Source: Catonia carolina
Lineage: Eukaryota; Arthropoda; Insecta; Hemiptera; Achilidae
Reading direction: 5' to 3'
Length of the DNA stretch: 64,000 bases
Assembly (NCBI GenBank): GCA_035578175.1
Contig: JAQMRL010000001.1
Span: forward strand, 56,195,553 to 56,259,552
Below the pieces are notes generated by a model. It saw only the letters and a program-made list of their open reading frames with translations, was not told where the DNA came from and did no database searches. Both the position numbers and the translations under genes were made by a program. This document shows, piece by piece, positions 1-9,553 of this stretch; the stretch's first letter is position 1, and each line of letters begins with the position of its first letter.

Positions 1-2908
1 TAAGAAGATATTTATTTCCTGATTTTGTCAAGGGTAACGGCCCAACTACATCCAAACTAACTAATGCCAATGGTTCTAGTATTACATCAAACTCCCCCAA
101 AGGAGCCTTCCTCAACGCCCCTCTCTTTCTTTGGTTACATGACACACAATTAGCCACGTATTCTTCCACATCTCTCGTAAGTCCTTCCCAATAAAATTTA
201 GATTTGATAATTTCTATAGTCTTCTTTATACCCTGATGTCCCGCAAAGAGAGCATCATGGTTTAAAGCAATTACTTTCGTAACCAACGACTTAGGTAGCA
301 CCACCCTCTTCTTAGTTCCATCTTCCTTTTCAACTTTATATAGTACCTTGTCTTGATCGAGTACATAGTCTATTTCCTCTTCCCCTATCTTTTCCATTAT
401 CTGTATACAAAACGGATCTAATTGTTGCTCTCTTAAGACTATCTCGCGATCAATACTAGGTAAATATTCCACATCAATTTTATTAACATATCTGCTTAGA
501 GCATCAGCGTTAGTATGAGTTTTACCAGCTTTATGAATAACTTCAAAATCAAATTCGGAAAGTTTTAAAGACCATCGCGTCAATCTAGAACTTGGATCTT
601 TTAAGCTTATCAACCATCGCAATGCGGCATAATCGGTAACGATCTTAAAACGCTTGCCCAAAAGATAGCAACGAAAATACCTGGTCGCAAACACTACAGC
701 CAAAAGTTCCCTCTTCGTGACAGAATAATGAGATTCTGCACGATTCAGAATCCGACTGGCGTAAGCTATAACATGCTCATTCTCTTCATGCTTCTGGGAA
801 AGTATAGCAGCAATAGCATATGCACTTGCATCGGTACTCAAAATAAATTCCTTGTCGAAATCTGGATACCGTAAAATTGGCTCTGTAACTAAAAGTTGTT
901 TTAACTCGTCGAAAGCTTGTTGTTCTGCTTCTCCCCAATGAAATTTACTATCTTTTCGCGTCAGTTCTGTTAATGGTTTTGATACATGTGCGAAATTAGG
1001 TATATGTCTTCTATAATACGATGCTAACCCTAGGAACCCTCGTACGTCCCTCGCTGTTTCTGGTATAGGAAATCTCTTCACACATTCTACCTTTGATGGA
1101 TCAGGCTGAACACCCTCTTGAGAAATCACATGACCTAGGTAATTAACCTTAGGCGCTACGAAAGAACATTTACTCAATTGTAAATATAGATTTGCAGATT
1201 TTAATTTTTCAAAAACATGGACTAATCTTTCCAAATGAATTTCTAATGTTGGCCCAAAAATAATGACGTCATCAATATAACACAAGGCTTCTATACCTTT
1301 CAAATTCCCTAATAACTTATCTAAAGTTCTCTGCATTGTCGCTGGTGCGTTACTTAAACCAAATGGTATTTTCAAAAATTCATAATGACCTCCAGGAACT
1401 GAAAATGCTGTCTTCTCTCTATCTCCCTCGTCCACGTCCAACTGCCAAAATCCACTAGCAAGGTCTAGTGTAGTGAAATATCTGCTTCCTCTTAATGAAT
1501 CCAAAGTATCTGTGATGTTCGGTAGGGGGTAGCAATCCCTTTTTGTGACTGCGTTTAACGCCCTGTAATCTATACATATTCGCCACTTAGGTGTTCCATC
1601 CGAGCTCTTTGTAGACACAATGACTATGCTAGAAGACCACGGACTCTCCGATTCCTGTATTACTCCTCTCTGCAACATCTCTTTTATCTGTACTTCTACT
1701 TCTGGCTTCAAAAATTCAGGTATTCGATATATAGGTCGTTTGATTGGTTGCGTGTTTCCTGTATTTATTTTATGTTTAACACCCAATGTACATCCTAATC
1801 TACTCTTATCAGTATAAAATAAACAACTATAATATTCAAGTATAGGTAAAACTTGTTCCATTTCCTTATCATTTAAATGTGATAACTTATCATATAAAAG
1901 TTTACGATTTTCCACTTCTCCTGATTGTTGTTGCGGTAAGCCTTGGGTTCCGGATTCCCCTCCGCTCACCCAACAGATGTCTTGGTCTTCTTTTGAGGAA
2001 CCTTCCCCAATATTAAAATTACTACCGGTAGTACCCGAGTCTATGTCCCAGACCCGAAAATCCCCCGAAGCTATACCCAGCTTCGAATTTTTCTCTATGA
2101 CACACTCTGTGTCATTCACATTCAATAATTGTAAGTACACCCTAGGCCTCGAGGGTAGTACTTCATAAGACACTTTTCCAACTGCGCGCGCAATAAAAAT
2201 TCCATGTGGCAAACCCTCTTCCTGGGGCTCCACTAATACTACTTCAGGCACAGTAGTACCTTTTACCTCTAATATCCCCTGAATAATAAAAACGGTACGC
2301 GGCGGCACAACCACACGCGACCCCGCAACTACGGAACAAGAAACAAATGCCTTCTCCCTTAGGACTTTTACATGAGTTTCTCCCGTGTCACCTAGACCTT
2401 CAGCGAAGAGTGGGCTGATCAGACCCTCACCTCCACTGACCAGAGGTATTAACTCATTTTTAACTTCAAGACTATTGTCTTCAACATTAATCTTTATACC
2501 AATATCTCTCATAATATCTCTCCCCAAGACACCATCATAATTTATATTTAAATTTTCAACAACATAAAAACTCTGTAAATATACATGATTACCTATTTTT
2601 AATTGTATAACTTGCATGCCCAACACACTAAGTGCTGCACCCGTAACCCCATATAACTTAACATTTACTGGTTTAATGGCACTTCTACATAATCCATATC
2701 GTACTAAAGAAATTGAAGCACCAGTGTCTATTAACAATAAACAAGCCTTATTACCTATCACGGCTCGTAAAATTAAATCATTCCCTACATCTTCTCCATC
2801 GTTACATGCATATACGTTTGAAATTAATTTTGTTGCGTATTCCGGGGTCTCCACTGCGAGTTCAAAGATCGGGTGCTGTTCTTTGAACTGCTGGAGTTTA
2901 AATTCACC
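1..2908 (-). CDS. pol: Pol polyprotein of element A (protease, RT, RNase H, integrase N-part), 3' partial
   Basis: One open frame runs from a TAG at 2909-2911 leftwards past base 1 without a stop. Domains in order: an aspartic protease with LLIDTGAS near 2735-2710; a reverse transcriptase with YIDD near 1270 and the preceding block EKTAFSVPGGHYEF near 1410-1370; RNase H with STDASAYAIAAIL near 840-800; and the integrase zinc domain (H-H-C-C, ending CVSCNQRKRGALR near 160-110). The frame is -1 relative to gag and overlaps it by about 85 nt. The product is therefore probably made by -1 frameshifting as Gag-Pol, which is common in Ty3/gypsy elements. No ATG starts this frame. The integrase catalytic core lies beyond the window. 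Confidence 0.9.
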
Positions 2909-3819
2909 CTACAATTATTTTTAAAATGACCTGGTTTCCCACAACGGTAACAAGTGTTATTTCCTGACTGGCCTGCTGCATTATTATTATCAGAGCGCGG
3001 CCCTACTCCACGCGCCCCCGTGAAAAATGCATTCCCAGTATTATTATTCATTCTGGTGGTCGTATTTGGTACATTGCTATTTTGCAGTGCGGGACGATTC
3101 ACACCTTGCCTGGTACTGGGCTTTATACGGCAGCTACTAGCCACATGCCCTGTCCTGCCACAGTTATAGCATCTAATCATTACCATGCCATTCTGTCGAA
3201 TGGCACTTATGGATCTAGTCTCCTCCATCTGACCACGACTCCCCCTCAAAGCGGCACTTACTGTCACAGCGATGCGCACAGCATCTTCCATAGTTGTTGG
3301 ACTCTGTATTGTTACTTGTTCTCCAACTGCACCTCGCAGACCCGATACAAAGGCTGCTATCATACGCCGTTCTGCCTCCTGGTTGAGAATCAACCGTTCC
3401 TGCTCATTATCGGTTTCCCTAATGGTCCGATTTGCAAGTTTTCTGAGCCTGTCTGCAAATTGTTCAGGCGTTTCACTTTTGTTCTGAACTGCGGTTTGCA
3501 ATGCATTAAAATAATATTGATCCAGTTCTTTCACTGTAAATCTGTTTATCAACAAAGCTTTCACTGTGTTGTAAGTGACACCAGGCATATTAATACCCGG
3601 ATGTGTGGTTACAAATAATTGTGCAGGACCCCTTACTTTTAAATGAACTACTTTAAGTTTATCTTCATCATTGTCCCAATTACCCAACACAGCGGCATCT
3701 TCCACTTGTCTAAAGAAGTCTGTTACCGTTAATGATCCCTGGGCATCCCCTTTAAAATTTCCAATTAATCCTACAGTTGACATATTCCTAGTATTAGGAG
3801 TAGCTGGAATTCTTTCCAT
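2824..3819 (-). CDS. gag: Gag of element A
   Basis: The capsid region contains DFFRQVEDAAVLGNW, also found with small changes in the Gag of element B. Two CCHC zinc knuckles follow, CYNCGRTGHVASSC and CYRCGKPGHFKNNC, near the C-terminus. The role is assembly of the intracellular particle and RNA packaging. The first ATG in the frame is at 3819. The open frame continues upstream to a TAG near 3905 with homology-like residues (EELDVGEFNSLLTQL) but no ATG. The original start codon may thus have been lost, or a non-AUG start may be used; Gag of element B has a normal ATG 50 residues further upstream. Pol overlaps the C-terminal end in the -1 frame. Confidence 0.85.
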   Translation of the reverse strand: MERIPATPNTRNMSTVGLIGNFKGDAQGSLTVTDFFRQVEDAAVLGNWDNDEDKLKVVHLKVRGPAQLFVTTHPGINMPGVTYNTVKALLINRFTVKELDQYYFNALQTAVQNKSETPEQFADRLRKLANRTIRETDNEQERLILNQEAERRMIAAFVSGLRGAVGEQVTIQSPTTMEDAVRIAVTVSAALRGSRGQMEETRSISAIRQNGMVMIRCYNCGRTGHVASSCRIKPSTRQGVNRPALQNSNVPNTTTRMNNNTGNAFFTGARGVGPRSDNNNAAGQSGNNTCYRCGKPGHFKNNCRVNLNSSSSKNSTRSLNSQWRPRNTQQN

Positions 3820-3989
3820 TCTACCAACCAACTGCGTTAAAAGAGAGTTAAACTCTCCTACGTCTAATTCTTCTGCCTTTTTTACTCCTTTATTTATTTT
3901 CTATTAAATACTTAAATATTCTATATCAGATCATATAATTTTCTTAAAAATATATTTATTATTAGTGATATGCCTTATTCGTAATTTTA

Positions 3990-4181
3990 CTAATTTTCGT
4001 AATTAATTTCGATTTTTGTCACCTTGACTCTAACTATTCCTGGTTCATTAGTATATTCAGTAGTATGGTTAATTTGCTTCTCTATAATCCTTTCTATTAA
4101 AGTTTTTAATAAGGTCTCACACCCCTCCAAGATTAAATTAGGGTCGTGTATCGGTAAATAATAAGTTACTTCACTACTCAT
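3990..4181 (-). CDS. Small conserved ORF b of element A (63 aa), between LTR and gag
   Basis: A 63-residue protein starting with ATG at 4181, two bases after the stop of the preceding small ORF (TAG-GC-ATG), which suggests coupled translation. It aligns over most of its length with the 66-residue ORF at 43490-43690 in element B. Shared blocks are LP(I/V)xDPN, EGCExLLKxLIER and the stretch RVKxxKIE near the C-terminus. No signal peptide, membrane segment or zinc motif is visible. It is acidic and helical-looking in the middle. Conservation between two gypsy copies whose DNA has strongly diverged implies selection on the protein. I recognise no family and assign no function. Confidence 0.7.
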   Translation of the reverse strand: MSSEVTYYLPIHDPNLILEGCETLLKTLIERIIEKQINHTTEYTNEPGIVRVKVTKIEINYEN

Positions 4182-4183
4182 GC

Positions 4184-4465
4184 CTAATCCTTTTTAAGTC
4201 TAGGTGTTACCTTAGGTACATCGTATATGACAGTTGATGTTGAAGGCAACAACTCTTGTTGAATAACTCGCGGTTTAGTAAATGGTACTATATGTTTATA
4301 ATAAGCTTTCACTTGTCCTACTCTAGAACCCACAATTATAAAATGCTCCGGTTCAACCTTTGTAACTACAAATTTCTGCATAGGTGTGGCCCCAAATGGT
4401 CGACTTATGTAAGCCTCCTCCTGAATTAAAGGTTTAGAATCCTCTCTAGATTTCTTACTCCCCAT
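4184..4465 (-). CDS. Small conserved ORF a of element A (93 aa), MGSKKS start, between LTR and gag
   Basis: First ORF after the LTR and primer site; ATG at 4465. The N-terminus MGSKKS fits the N-myristoylation pattern (Gly2, Ser6), and the counterpart in element B starts MGSRKS. Other shared features are a PFG tripeptide near residue 24, KAYYxH in the middle, and a C-terminal Y(D/E)xPxxxPxL block with basic residues. The body of the protein is otherwise poorly conserved between the two elements. Membrane targeting is inference from the motif only. Position before gag and tight spacing to ORF b suggest that both are read from the genomic RNA. No known gypsy accessory protein is recognised. Confidence 0.7.
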   Translation of the reverse strand: MGSKKSREDSKPLIQEEAYISRPFGATPMQKFVVTKVEPEHFIIVGSRVGQVKAYYKHIVPFTKPRVIQQELLPSTSTVIYDVPKVTPRLKKD

Positions 4466-4523
4466 GAACTATAAATGTACGTGAGCTTTAGGTGGTATTA
4501 CTTTCTAGCCCTAAATTAACGAA

Positions 4524-4541
4524 ATCCCACTTCTGACACCA
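4524..4541 (-). promoter_or_regulatory. Primer binding site of element A (tRNA-Leu type)
   Basis: The plus strand reads ATCCCACTTCTGACACCA. This matches the expected 3' end, including CCA, of an insect tRNA-Leu, so on the element strand it is the complementary primer site. It lies 6 nt inside the LTR edge at 4548, as expected for minus-strand DNA priming. Confidence 0.75.
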
Positions 4542-4547
4542 AAAATA

Positions 4548-5346
4548 TGTCGTGCCGACCTGACATATGATTGCCAGGAAGACAGAGCGCTTTAGGGTAT
4601 TTTCAAATAAATGAGTTGACACTTGTTTGTATAGCGAGAGTCAAGTTTATTGAACAAAAGTTATAAAGTGAAATTTAAGTTAGTGGAAGAGACCTTCTCC
4701 TAATTCCTGTGCTTTAAATTAAACTAACGGAAACTATAAAATATTCCCATGTTATTACTTAAAAAAAATAATATATATATATTTATTGATTATGAAATTA
4801 AGTTACTGACCAAATAATAACATATTTCTTCCTGCCACGCTCATCCTGATCTCGGCTGGTACAGACATATGAACAATTATAAAACTTTAAGAACAGTGTC
4901 TCCCCGATACCTATCAAGGTATCTCTTTTATACTGTCTTCCCCTTCCCAACAAGGATGATTCTAATATCAATAATATTTAAATTTAATTTCCTTGTTTAT
5001 GATAATTTTTAATAATTTGGAAATATTGCGTATAAAAATACATTTAAAAGGAAAAGCTGGAATAAACCAATTCCTGTCAATTCGGATGCGTCAAACGGAT
5101 AAATAGTTATCATATCTATTTTTACCTGTTTGTAACAACCGAAGGACATCCTTTGTGGTAGCACCAGGAAAAGAAGAATGGAATCTTTTACAAAAACAAG
5201 ACAAAAAAAATAGATAGGCGACAGGTTAAAATAATATTTAAATAATAATGAAATCATAGTTAAAATTGCAAAAACAAGTAATAAATAAAAAGGTTGTTTA
5301 GCATTGACCTGTCCCCTTGTGACCCTAACGCAGGGAAGTGAATACA
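4548..5346 (-). repeat. 5' LTR of element A (right border approximate)
   Basis: The inner edge is set by TGTCGTGCC at 4548, next to the primer site and identical in its first nine bases to the LTR of element B. The outer edge must end in CA on the plus strand; candidates are ...AATACA at 5346 or ...GTTACA at 5363. The partner LTR is outside the window, so the border is not proven. Confidence 0.55.
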
Positions 5347-5363
5347 AACAAAAATGAAGTTAC

Positions 5364-5952
5364 AGAATTTAATATTACAATGTATTTAAGAAAAAATAAA
5401 AATAAAAATATCCAAAATTCCAATATCCCACATAACTTACCTTATTAATTGATGAATTTAAATGCTGCTACAACTAAAAGTTTTCGATAGTTAATTTTCA
5501 CTCACAATCATGACAAGTAATTTCACTCAGTGCTGCAAACCTAATAATAAAATATTTACCTTTTTTAGAGTTAGGCATTAAAACCAATTCTTTTCTAAAT
5601 TAAAAAATATTTTAAACACATATGTAGGACCTTTTATTGTAAAGTTATAAAAACTTGAATCTTTTTTTATTGTTTGGGCCAAAGTTGCCCTTAAAGGCCA
5701 AAGTAACCCCAATCTACGGTATGAAGAAAAAGTATCTGAGTAGTAGATGTCATGCAGTACACTCACCTTGCATTAAATAAAATCCAATGTTGTTCCTGTT
5801 TGAAGTTTATTTTATCAACACTAACACTATTTTTATCATTGAAATTTAATTGTTTAAAAATAATAACCTATAATTTTCATTATCCTAAAATCTAAACCTA
5901 TTAACTTTTTCGCACCTACATTAACGGATGTGTTGTGGATAACACATAGCAT
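5364..5952. other. AT-rich non-coding stretch left of PB1
   Basis: No convincing coding frame. It may hold the 3' flank of the PB1 piggyBac element. I see no piggyBac terminal repeat with TTAA here. Confidence 0.4.
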
Positions 5953-7373
5953 TTAAACCTTTTTGGCATTTACTACAAATTGTTCTGCTCTTTTTCTTTT
6001 ACCACCTTCTTTGGTACTTACTTTGCTGCACATACAGCAGTTTCTTTCTTTTTTGTCAGGTAGTTTCTGTAATTCGCCTTTTGACACTCCTGGGTTAGCA
6101 AAATCCTGACGCACTGGTAGCCATTCGCTGCTTATGCTTTCTACAATTGAGACTATAAACTGGTATCTTGTAATCGGTTTATCTGAATTTAATTTGTACA
6201 AAATATATGAATTTAAAATCATACGGCCAAATAGGTTGAAAACCACTTTCTTCCAGTATCTGGTATTCCTTCTCTCATATAAATAGGCATATAGCATCAT
6301 GTCGGAAGCATCAACTCCACCCATGTATGTATTATAATATGAAGACACAATTTCAAGTTTTGTTGTAGTAATCTGTTTACCATATTTCTTTTTAGTATTT
6401 GTTACATTATCAGCTTTAGATTTGCTGGAAATAAGAAGAACTGGTTTCTTTTGTGAAGGTTTCTGCCGGTATACTAAAGTCAAAATATGATTTTTTCTGC
6501 AGTACTATTTTCCTCCTACTTTCAATTTATCTTTTATTTGTAATGGTAACTCCTTTTTGTTAGATCTTACAATTCCTGTATAAAAAGTTGTATTTTACAA
6601 CATTGGGTTGTACTGCTTTATGTAATGCCTCACCTTTGTAGAAGAAATCTGTTCATCGATCGATAAATGAAGTTCCAAAGGAACTGATCAGAATAAATCT
6701 GTCAAGTGGTCAATCACAGGTCTTAAACGGAAAAGTCTGTCACAGTTTGGATCGTCCAGTGTTTTCAAATTTTTGTTATTATTAAAATGTAAAAACCTTC
6801 GAATCTCTTCAAATTTATTTACCCTCATTGTATTAATAATAAGCTGATTACCAATAACGGGGCTCCAGTACGATCGAATGTTATTGAGTTTTACAATTGA
6901 CATCATTATCAATATGCCTGATATACTTTCGCAGAGTCGGTACTGTTATGATAAATGGTTTGTTTACATCAATCTGAGCATTGTAGCGAAGTGTTTCATC
7001 AGTAATCATTTCTAACAAATCGTTATTGAAGAAATACGAAAGAAACTGATAGGGTGTATCAAGCATCGTTTTTGGCAACTTTGAGTTTCCAGAAAAATTG
7101 ATATCTCTGTATTCTAAACTTTTACTTTTCCATACTACTCTGTCAGGGACACTTTTACATTTTGAATGTGTAGTAGTACTGGTGATAGTAGACTGATCAC
7201 AGATTTTATCAGAATGATCTTGTCCTAAATCAGTAACTTCAGGTTCTGTTTCAGGAAAACACATAACCTCACTAGACATTTGGATTTTAGTTGATTTATT
7301 AACTGTTTGGTTAACACTATGAAAACGTAAGAAGTCGAACTCATTGTTATCTTCGTCATCTAGTTCTTGCCTA
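5953..7373 (-). pseudogene. PB1: piggyBac-type transposase, main part, decayed
   Basis: DDE_Tnp_1_7-type (piggyBac) sequence on the minus strand. The N-terminal region joins the exon-like piece at 17199-17359 exactly when LINE L1 and one target duplication are removed (...IKLRQEL / DDEDNNEFDF...). Recognisable blocks are the stretch around IVKLNNIRSYWSP near 6895-6855, LSIDEQISSTK near 6660-6630, YNTYMGGVDASDMM near 6340-6300, and a C-terminal cysteine cluster (CCMC) near 6030. Damage includes a frameshift near 6915-6930, a stop after DLF near 6688, and a deletion joining the QYNPM block straight to a late TGIVRSNKK block near 6590. That deletion removes much of the catalytic core, so the gene cannot make active transposase. 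Confidence 0.8.
7360..7373. repeat. Target site duplication of LINE L1, left copy
   Basis: CTAGTTCTTGCCTA at 7360-7373 recurs at 17185-17198. Joining the two flanks across a single copy restores the PB1 reading frame, which proves the outer ends of L1. Confidence 0.9.
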
Positions 7374-7459
7374 CTTACTTACTTACTTAACAACCAGGGC
7401 GTTCAGGCCCCTCCTCACCGCGACCTAAAAGATCTTTTGTGATTGCCCCTATTCCTTAT
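7374..7459 (-). other. L1 3' UTR and (TAAG)n tail
   Basis: CTTACTTACTTACTTAA on the plus strand directly abuts the target duplication. The next part (CAGGGCGTTCAGGCC and CTCCTCACCGCGACCTAAAA) is shared with L2. Confidence 0.8.
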
Positions 7460-8116
7460 TTATGCAAGACCCACACTTTCAATAAAGCGCAGGATCCGCC
7501 TAGGATCTAGTGCACTTACCTGAGAAGGTGTTAACACGTCCTTACCCATCAGCGCTCTTCTTTTGCAGCCAACCACTTTGCAACTGCATAAAATATGCTC
7601 AGCCTTCTCTTCTGCCTCATGACAGAATCTACACAGGCTCTCTTCAGCAACTCCTATCTTGGATAAATGATACCCAAGATTACAATGACCAGTCTTCAGG
7701 CCCACTACCCTCCTCAAGTCCTGTCTTCCTAGTCTATTATATATCCCAGCCTTTCTGCTGGAATAGGCAATGAATTTCTTTGCCTGTTCACAGCCTGGCA
7801 CCTTCTCCCAATAGGAGGTTTTAGCCTCCTCTTCCCAGGCCCTAACTATACCTCTATAATAGCCTTCACCAATTCCACAGAATGGCTCTGGACCTATGAA
7901 GTGAGAGGCTGCACCTTTCTTTGCTAAGGCATCCGCTCTCTCATTTCCAGGCACTCCCTGGTGCCCCGGCACCCAACGCAGCGTCACCACATTACGCTTG
8001 GCCACGGCATTCAAAACTTCCCGACAATCATAGGCCAATCGCGACTCAAAAGTACAAGAACTCAAAGCCTTGATGGCCGCCTGACTATCGGACAAAATAT
8101 AAATGTGCGACCCACT
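7460..8116 (-). pseudogene. L1 ORF2, RNase H C-part and terminal zinc motif
   Basis: Minus-strand frame with the late RNase H blocks SDSQAAIKALSS and WVPGHQGVPGNERADALAKK. The terminal zinc motif is CRFCHEAEEKAEHILC (C-x2-C-x7-H-x4-C), a usual feature near the end of ORF2 in I/R1/LOA-type LINEs. It ends RFIESVGLA and is very similar to the corresponding part of L2. Its N-terminal continuation is broken by the 67-bp insertion and foldback at 8127-8374. Confidence 0.85.
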
Positions 8117-8126
8117 GAGACGCCTC

Positions 8127-8193
8127 TTTTTTTTTTTTTTTTTTTTTTTGGTTTAACGTCCGACTGTTCTGCAATTACTGCTAATGCAGACGG
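8127..8193 (-). mobile_element. 67-bp poly(A)-tailed retroposed fragment in L1
   Basis: On the minus strand a 44-bp body is followed by 23 A residues. It is flanked by a perfect 10-bp duplication GAGACGCCTC at 8117-8126 and 8194-8203. The body ends GGACGTTAAACC before the A-run and contains a possible stem, CTGCA...TGCAG. This is the signature of a reverse-transcribed, 5'-truncated SINE or LINE 3' end mobilised by another LINE. The source family is unknown, and its end differs from those of L1 and L3. Confidence 0.75.
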
Positions 8194-8374
8194 GAGACGC
8201 CTCTCAATACACCTCTCCGCACAGACTTGGGTGTAACATAACCATCTTCCAAGCTGAAATATTGGCCATTAAGGTCTGTGCGGAGAGGTGTATTGAGACG
8301 CCTCTCAATACACCTCTCCGCACAGACCTTAATGGCCAATATTTCAGCTTGGAAGATGGTTATGTTACACCCAA
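8194..8374. repeat. Foldback: duplication-inversion-duplication in L1
   Basis: Arms 8227-8297 and 8304-8374 are perfect 71-bp inverted repeats around a 6-base spacer (ACGCCT). Bases 8194-8226 repeat the forward orientation. The order is forward, inverted, forward again of the same ORF2 segment. L2 at about 36876-36955 has the simple, unduplicated version. Confidence 0.85.
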
Positions 8375-9553
8375 GGGCCAGGGAAATCTTTCCCCCGGCC
8401 CCCCAGGCCCCCAATCCCGCTCTTCCGCTCATCACTGAGCCGTCAGTATACCAAACGGTAGCCCCTTCCGGTATCACTGGCTGTCCCTCCGCCCACTCCT
8501 GACGATCAAAAATTTCCACCCTCAGTGTGTCGGAGAAGTCGTATGCTCTGTTCATACGGTCCCGAGGACCACCTACCACACCCATCCCCTCAATCTCTTT
8601 GAAGATCTCGGTGTGGTCCATCTCCCCTGATGGGACCCCGATCTTGCCCTCCAGCCTCCAGGCAGTTCTTATCGCCTCCTTCTTCACTTGAATATGAAGA
8701 GGAGGCAAATCAAACATCACCTCCATAGCAGCCGTTGGACAAGTGCACATTGCACCACATATCCCTAGACAGGCCAGTCTCTGCAGCTTCCTCAGCCGAT
8801 CCTGCGCCGTCCTCAGATCTGTTCTTGGCCACCATACAAAAGCTGCGTACGTGACCATTGGCAAAATGATGCTCACATAAGCCCATTTTACCATACGAGG
8901 CCTAAGCCCCCAAGTCTTCCCAAACAGACTCTTACATATCCATAAGGCCTTTGCAGCCTTCTCAACGGTCCTGGACATGTGGCCTTTCCAAGTTAGGCCA
9001 CTATCCAGGACAACCCCCAGATACTTTACCTCAGGGGAGTAGTTTAAATCCACTCCTTCCAGAGTCAAAGCATCCAGAGCAATCTTCCTTTTCCTAGTAA
9101 AAGGAACAACAACCACTTTTTCTGGGTTAATACGCAGCCCCTCCTGTCCACACCAGGTGTGAACTAGATTAAGGGCTCCCTGCATACGCTCCCGGATAGT
9201 TGTCGTATACTTTCCTCTGACCAGGATCACCAGGTCATCAGCATAACTGACCACCTCAAACCCCTCCTCCATCAGCTTAATGAGCAGCTCATCAATGACC
9301 AGTGACCACAGGAGGGGTGACAACACCCCACCCTGCGGACAACCCCTCCTCGCCCCACCAGTCACCGACTTGCCCCCCAGGCGAGTCCGTATCTCCCTAT
9401 TCCTAAGAACGGACCCAACCCATTTAATCACACTAGATTGAACACCCTTCTTCCTTGCAGCCTTCTCAATTGATGTAAACAGGGTGTTATTAAACGCCCC
9501 TTCCACATCTAAAAAGGCACACAGGGCAATCTCCTTGTCCCTTATGCTTCCTT
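8304..9553 (-). pseudogene. L1 ORF2, RT palm to RNase H start
   Basis: Minus-strand frame beginning at the L3 insertion with IRDKEIALCAFLDVEGAFNN (RT block with catalytic Asp). It continues through CPQGGVLSPLLW, VSYADDLVILVRG (catalytic YADD) and the thumb to VWYTDGSVMSGRAG, the first RNase H block. It is part of the L1 copy whose upstream piece is 12653-13275. Removing L3 and one 11-bp duplication reconnects the two. The open frame runs further to the right only because the antisense of L3 happens to be open. Confidence 0.85.
9543..9553. repeat. Target site duplication of LINE L3, left copy
   Basis: TATGCTTCCTT at 9543-9553 recurs at 12653-12663, directly after the poly(A) tail of L3. Confidence 0.85.

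Larger units (their letters stand above)
1..5346 (-). mobile_element. Ty3/gypsy LTR retrotransposon A, truncated by the window edge
   Basis: Minus-strand element read from right to left: LTR, primer site, two small ORFs, gag, then pol running off base 1. The 3' part (rest of integrase, any env, 3' LTR) lies outside the window. Gag and pol resemble element B at 28801-45329. Both LTRs start TGTCGTGCC on the plus strand and both elements have the same small-ORF pair, so A and B are one lineage. The LTRs of A cannot be compared and no target duplication can be tested. The right border near 5346 is a guess from the TG...CA rule. Confidence 0.85.

Noticed and set aside
9484..9553. Apparent N-terminus of the long plus-strand frame ending at 12192
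   Set aside because: These bases are antisense of LINE L1 left of the L3 target duplication. The frame is open there by chance and begins with GTG, not ATG.
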